Below, in pieces: positions 60,678-64,000 of a stretch of DNA of 64,000 nt (its first letter is position 1; every line of letters starts with the position of its first letter). The notes below the pieces were generated by a model. That model was not told the origin of the DNA and ran no database searches. It worked only from the letters and a program-made list of their open reading frames with translations. Location of the stretch: positions 1-64,000 of the forward strand of contig JAJECT010000027.1 of the NCBI GenBank assembly GCA_022821845.1. Reading direction: 5' to 3'. The translations under genes and the position numbers were made by a program. This stretch comes from Rhodothermales bacterium. GTDB taxonomy: Bacteria; Bacteroidota; Rhodothermia; Rhodothermales; VXPQ01.

Positions 60678-60807
60678 GTTGTGCCGGGGGCGAAACGGGA
60701 AGCGCTCCGGCAAGATATGCTATCAGGGCCCGGTTTGCAATTCAGGACGCGATAAATCCCGGAAACGGGGTACTCCGCTGGTTAAAACCGCTTCGTTTGG
60801 GGCAGGC

Positions 60808-60836
60808 TTATTCTGCGCATATTATGCGGTGAATAA
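60808..60836. repeat. Hairpin repeat unit A (diverged)
   Basis: TTATTC ... GAATAA arms around a GCGCATATTATGCGG-type core, 29 bases. First of three units spaced 62-63 bases apart. Confidence 0.65.
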
Positions 60837-60869
60837 TCACGGGAGCCTGTTTCGCGAAGAAAAGCGCCT

Positions 60870-60961
60870 CTATTCGCCGCATTTTTTGCGGTGAATAGGC
60901 GGACGGGGTGGTTTTCGCGTGAGCAGCAAGGCTTATTCGCTGCATTTTTTGCGGTGAATAG
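60870..60961. repeat. Hairpin repeat units B and C
   Basis: Two nearly identical 29-base hairpins start at 60870 and 60933, with arms TATTCgCCGCA / TGCGGtGAATA around a T-rich loop. Each is followed by GCGGACGGGGTG and a TTTT-GCG segment, so the repeated unit is about 63 bases. They resemble REP-type intergenic palindromes. Confidence 0.8.
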
Positions 60962-61010
60962 GCGGACGGGGTGATTTTGCGAGTGCGTGGGAGGCGCCCC
61001 GCCAAGCAGG

Positions 61011-61271
61011 CTACAGCTGCATAAACATGAGTACAATATACACCAATACGAGAGCAAGAAAGCCAACAATCGAGCCCTTGATCCAACGAAAAGTAATTTT
61101 GTTTTTCTTCTCCAGATCGGCGGTCCGTTGTTTATCTATTTCAAGCTGGACGAATCGTCGGGGTACTACATCCCCCTGCCCGATATAGATAGCTGTTGCT
61201 ATCTTTTCCGCCTGGGGCCGTTCAAGGCCCGCGTCCACAAGAGATTGAGTAATGGCGCGGATGTCGATCAT
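61011..61271 (-). CDS. Small membrane-anchored protein, DUF1640-like copy 1
   Basis: 86 residues from the ATG at 61271. The N-terminal helical segment IDIRAITQSLVDAGLERPQA / EKIATAIYIGQGDVVPRRF matches the start of the neighbouring copy 2. A short charged helix and one C-terminal membrane segment follow (GSIVGFLALVLVYIVLMFM). It lacks the long coiled coil of copy 2. It resembles the DUF1640/CCDC90 family (helical head, coil, C-terminal anchor). Function unknown. Its upstream sequence is duplicated in front of copy 2. Confidence 0.7.
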   Translation of the reverse strand: MIDIRAITQSLVDAGLERPQAEKIATAIYIGQGDVVPRRFVQLEIDKQRTADLEKKNKITFRWIKGSIVGFLALVLVYIVLMFMQL

Positions 61272-61290
61272 TGCCTTCGGGAAGGTTTGG

Positions 61291-61356
61291 TAAGTAATAT
61301 GCCGCTTTCGGCGTTCGGTTTCAAACGCGCCGCATGGCCCTCCGTGCAAGGCCAAA
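61291..61356. repeat. Conserved upstream block, copy 1
   Basis: About 66 bases including AAGTAATATGCCGCTTT and GGCGTTCGGTTTCAA, nearly identical to 61902-61966. It immediately precedes DUF1640-like copy 1 on the minus strand and shares its position relative to copy 2, so promoter and gene were duplicated together. Confidence 0.85.
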
Positions 61357-61366
61357 ACAAAGCAAC

Positions 61367-61882
61367 CTATTGCTGCAGAAACAGGAATACAAACTGCGCC
61401 AATACGGCAGCGACAATCCCAAACAACAACCCCATGTTCCAGCGCTGCATGGTATTGAATCGTTTCGACATTTCGGTACGGATGGAGCCTGTCTCGGCAC
61501 GCATCTCACCCCGGAGTTCGCCTATCGCGGCGCGCATCTCACCCCGGAATTCGCCCATCTCGGCGCGGACAGAACCTATCGCTTCGCCCATCTCGCCCCG
61601 GAGTTGGCCTATCTCGGCGCGGACAGAACCTATCGCTTCGCCTACCTCAGCTCGAACGGAACCTATCTCGCCCCGGAGTTCGCCTATCTCGCCCCGGAGT
61701 TCGCCTATCTCGGCGCGGAGTTCGCCCATCTCGGCGCGAAGTTCGCCTATTTCTCCTCGGAAAAAGTCCTGCGTGACCGTTTCTTCCTGACCGTTGCGGA
61801 TAGCTTTTGCTATCGCTTCGGCCGGACGTTTTTCAAGGCCCGCCGCCTCAAGGTCTTTGGATGTTTTGAGGGTGTCGATCAT
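61367..61882 (-). CDS. Coiled-coil, membrane-anchored protein, DUF1640-like copy 2
   Basis: 171 residues. Head TLKTSKDLEAAGLEKRPAEA / IAKAIRNGQEETVTQDFFRG, then about twelve 7-residue repeats of the type GELRAEI / GELRGEI / GSVRAEV (residues ~44-135), then one membrane segment near the C-terminus (MGLLFGIVAAVLAQFVFLFL). The heptads predict a long, probably trimeric or dimeric coil. The DUF1640/CCDC90 family has this layout. The underlying DNA consists of 21-bp repeats that could change in number. Partner unknown; copy 1 follows 95 bp downstream. Confidence 0.8.
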   Translation of the reverse strand: MIDTLKTSKDLEAAGLEKRPAEAIAKAIRNGQEETVTQDFFRGEIGELRAEMGELRAEIGELRGEIGELRGEIGSVRAEVGEAIGSVRAEIGQLRGEMGEAIGSVRAEMGEFRGEMRAAIGELRGEMRAETGSIRTEMSKRFNTMQRWNMGLLFGIVAAVLAQFVFLFLQQ

Positions 61883-62250
61883 GGCTTTCGGAGAGGTTCA
61901 GGAAGTAATATGCCGCTTTTGGCGTTCGGTTTCAAGCGCGCCGCATGGCCTCCGTGCAAGGTCAAAGCGAAGGAGGCGCCTTGCAAAACCCCCGTCCAGG
62001 CGATTTTGCGCTGGCGGCCTCCCCTGCTGCATGGCGCCACCGGTCCCGTTCTGCCCATAATAGACACATAACTCGCCGAAATATAACCCCATTGCGCCAA
62101 AAAATCGACAATTGCGCCGAAAATCCGGGAACCCGGCGGCGAGCATACGCGCAACGTTGTCAAGCACAATACAGGCAGACAATATGGAACAATCGTTTGC
62201 TCTTTTCGTGATTGCATGAAATCGTTTTCTGTCCAGACGAACAAGACCGC
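61883..62250. other. Intergenic region with the second conserved upstream block
   Basis: 368 bases between DUF1640-like copy 2 and the antitoxin gene. 61902-61966 holds the second copy of the conserved upstream block. Beyond it nothing was recognised. Confidence 0.55.
61902..61966. repeat. Conserved upstream block, copy 2
   Basis: GAAGTAATATGCCGC followed by TTTTGGCGTTCGGTTTCAAG and CGCGCCGCATGGCC. Differs from copy 1 at only a few positions over 65 bases. Located 20 bases upstream of DUF1640-like copy 2. Confidence 0.85.
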
Positions 62251-62505
62251 ATGGCCAGTATCACCATTCGCAATCTATCCGCGGAGTCAAAGGAGCGCCT
62301 CCGGCGTACAGCGAGGCAACGAGGTTGTAGCCTTGAAGCGCTGGCCCGGTCTATTCTGGACGCCGCCGCCAGAGACGCCGCCCACGATACGGCGGCGCCC
62401 TCCAGGTTTCCGTACGATCTCATCTCGATAGTCGAGCCCGGCGAAGATATAGAACCGTTTCTGCAGGATCACGACCACCCCCAAGCGCCTCTGAACCTGC
62501 AATGA
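62251..62505 (+). CDS. FitA-type ribbon-helix-helix antitoxin
   Basis: 84 residues from the ATG at 62251. The N-terminus MASITIRNLSAESKERLRRT and ARQRGCSLEALARSILDAA match the FitA/VapB class of DNA-binding antitoxins, which bind their operator and cap a PIN toxin with the C-terminal tail (here RFPYDLISIVEPGEDIEPFL). Its TGA overlaps the ATG of the toxin in ATGA, the usual operon layout. The toxin is truncated, so this is now an orphan antitoxin. Confidence 0.85.
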   Translation: MASITIRNLSAESKERLRRTARQRGCSLEALARSILDAAARDAAHDTAAPSRFPYDLISIVEPGEDIEPFLQDHDHPQAPLNLQ

Positions 62506-62564
62506 TCCTGCTGGACACAAATGTCTTGTCCGAGTTGACCAAAGCAGTAAACTTGAGAGCCTGA
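62502..62564 (+). pseudogene. PIN-domain toxin (FitB/VapC), truncated to 20 codons
   Basis: The frame reads MILLDTNVLSELTKAVNLRA and stops. MILLDTNVLSEL is the conserved start of PIN toxins with the first catalytic Asp (D5). The other ~120 residues with the remaining acidic residues are gone. Homology ends near codon 14-15, about 62544. The next gene's stop is at 62570, so foreign DNA joins here. Confidence 0.85.
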
Positions 62565-62569
62565 AGCGG

Positions 62570-64000
62570 TCACGTTGCTACTTCGGCCTCGACGCTAACA
62601 GCGTTTGCAATCTCGGTATAAAGGTCAATCTCAACGTTAGCCCGAAGGGTAACTATCAAAGCATATCGTACGCGACGATCAGCCCGTTTCAGTTTCGGCT
62701 TCTCACGCCACCAGCCTCCAACCGGATAGACGGCTATCGCATACCGATCAGCAAGATCGGTCGCTGTTCCTTTCCAAAGGTCAGAGTGTATCGAGCCTCG
62801 ATTACGAAGATTATATCCCAAGACCCACCCATCGTCGTTCCCGCCCTTGGGCGGGTTACGACCCTCATCGCGCGCAGCTGCGTTAATTCTTTCGCGAAAT
62901 TGGGTGAGGCTATCCTCCGGGCGCTTGACAGAAAAGCGCAATCCGTGACCACTATATCGATGGCGGTTTGTCCAGCCTCGTTCGCCGGGATTCGGTTCTA
63001 TAAAATAACTCAGCGTCACTCGCATTTCTATCTCGGTTTCACCAAGCGACTTCAGCGTATCTTCAGGCCAGGGCAAATTGTGAAGCATCATGTCCTGCGG
63101 TCGAGCTGCCGAACCATCAAGGACAAAAGGCTGCAGGTCGGATTCAATCACCAAGGTCACATCGCTCGAAAGGCTGCGCAATGCCTTTTCAATATCCGGA
63201 ACGCCATATCCATACCGACGCATGATGAGCCGTTGATTATTCTTGTTGGGAGTTTCCGGCAAGTGCGCAAGCATTTGGCGCGTCCAACCAGCGGAATGTA
63301 TAATGAGTGCGCGGACCGTCTCAGGCCACAAATCGGGTTGATCTGAAAATATTTGAGCAGCTATGCGGGCAACCTGCGCAGTTGCCGCGCTTGTGTCGCG
63401 AGTCACAGTAAATGTACGCTCTTCTGGGCGATTATAAGTTGTCAAAATAGCCAGGTCATCAAGGTGGTCTATTTTATCAGTTGCAGGGTTAATACCGTAA
63501 TTTCCACCCTCGAAAACCACATCCGGTTTGATTGGCCAATCGTCATCCCAATTTACCGATGTACGACTTAACGGAGATAAATCTCCCGTATTAGCCATAA
63601 CTTTCCATCCTTGAAAATCAGGATGCGTGATTGTGCATTTTTCTGTGATAGCGCCAACAGTTAACGCATTCCATGCTTGCGCAGGATCCTCAATAGTAGC
63701 CGTATCGTTCTGGTCCAGATATTCTGTCGCCGGATAGAAAACCCGAATATTGCCAGCGGAGATTACGATTAGTCTTTGATCATCGCTGTCTCCATAAGCC
63801 AGATCATCAATCTTGGCGGACCAGGACGAAGGGCGCCCACGCCAATGATCTCCTCCGCTGGTCACAGCAAGGCAGTAGACGCGGGGCCGTTGCGGGGACT
63901 GGACTTCTATGCGCCCAACAGCAGTGGCAGTGATATAGCCGTAAAGATCAGGCTTGTTGTCGCCGCGATCTGGAAGTATTTTTACAGATTCGAGTCTGTG
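62570..64000 (-). CDS. Subtilisin-like S8 family peptidase (3' part; 5' end outside window)
   Basis: The frame is open from the stop at 62570 to the window edge, 476 codons; the visible part starts HRLESVKILPDRGDNKPDLY. Features: RPRVYCLAVTSGGDHWRGRP, SSWSAKIDDLAYGDSDD, LIVISAGNIR (oxyanion Asn), VMANTGDLSPLSRTS, and the nucleophile Ser in RDTSAATAQVARIAAQI. The catalytic Asp and His should lie upstream, outside the window. A ~190-residue C-terminal beta domain follows the catalytic core. The sequence is clearly more AT-rich than the chromosome around it, suggesting transfer. S8 proteins of this type are, as far as I recall, often encoded beside an AAA ATPase; the upstream neighbour cannot be seen. 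Confidence 0.85.
   Translation of the reverse strand, partial: HRLESVKILPDRGDNKPDLYGYITATAVGRIEVQSPQRPRVYCLAVTSGGDHWRGRPSSWSAKIDDLAYGDSDDQRLIVISAGNIRVFYPATEYLDQNDTATIEDPAQAWNALTVGAITEKCTITHPDFQGWKVMANTGDLSPLSRTSVNWDDDWPIKPDVVFEGGNYGINPATDKIDHLDDLAILTTYNRPEERTFTVTRDTSAATAQVARIAAQIFSDQPDLWPETVRALIIHSAGWTRQMLAHLPETPNKNNQRLIMRRYGYGVPDIEKALRSLSSDVTLVIESDLQPFVLDGSAARPQDMMLHNLPWPEDTLKSLGETEIEMRVTLSYFIEPNPGERGWTNRHRYSGHGLRFSVKRPEDSLTQFRERINAAARDEGRNPPKGGNDDGWVLGYNLRNRGSIHSDLWKGTATDLADRYAIAVYPVGGWWREKPKLKRADRRVRYALIVTLRANVEIDLYTEIANAVSVEAEVAT

Larger units (their letters stand above)
60678..61010. other. Intergenic region with hairpin repeats, 333 bp
   Basis: Separates the outer-membrane protein gene from the small DUF1640-like genes. 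It contains three related hairpin units (listed separately). No gene is supported. Confidence 0.6.

Overview
The window looks like a high-G+C chromosome segment from a member of the Rhodothermales (Rhodothermota/Bacteroidota). One protein ends in a type IX secretion sorting domain with the NYPNPFNP signature. The complex I genes carry nhaD and a pterin carbinolamine dehydratase gene between nuoM and nuoN, an arrangement reported for Rhodothermus marinus. Many genes encode lipoproteins, Tat-exported enzymes and FG-GAP or propeller surface proteins. No rRNA, tRNA or CRISPR array was recognised.

Left end (1-720): debris of at least two, probably three, insertion sequences. 777-8066 (minus strand): ergothioneine genes egtB and egtD flank a ~1500-residue exported protein built of Ig-like modules with a DUF4402-like and a PapD-like C-terminus. 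8169-17923: glycogen and alpha-glucan metabolism (malQ, glgX, glgE, glgB) with a T9SS-exported protein in the middle. 18217-20115: superoxide dismutase, queE and a PH-like hypothetical. 20231-28169 (minus): nuoJ-K-L-M, nhaD, pcd, nuoN. 28312-31848: alkaline phosphatase, malate dehydrogenase and a sigma factor with a consensus-like promoter and a terminator. 31956-35197 (minus): a kinase/LytM/aminotransferase fusion coupled to a tiny lipoprotein. 35541-42627: four plus-strand genes (two propeller proteins, an FG-GAP lipoprotein, moeA), three of them joined by 4-base stop/start overlaps. 42672-47160: moaA, a MATE exporter, a CBM9-like lipoprotein and a DUF6588-like protein. 47178-48980: a truncated tyrosine recombinase followed by a gene-poor, partly AT-rich kilobase.

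48981-53538 (minus): four exported sugar-related enzymes (two xylose-isomerase-like TIM barrels, a PmoA-like protein and a Gfo/Idh/MocA oxidoreductase). These probably process a sugar or glycoside outside the cytoplasm. 53962-60677: a Tsx/OmpK-like channel, a BCCT transporter with a PIG-L deacetylase, a DUF6580 membrane protein and an outer-membrane protein. 60678-64000 is accessory: hairpin repeats, a duplicated pair of small membrane-anchored DUF1640-like genes (one coiled-coil), a FitA antitoxin whose PIN toxin is cut to 20 codons, and the 3' part of an AT-richer subtilase gene running off the edge.

The most unusual signal is a dispersed short repeat (core GGATACGCTGATTAAGTCC). It sits at gene borders, sometimes supplies start or stop codons, and has expanded into a 15-bp tandem array upstream of the superoxide dismutase gene.
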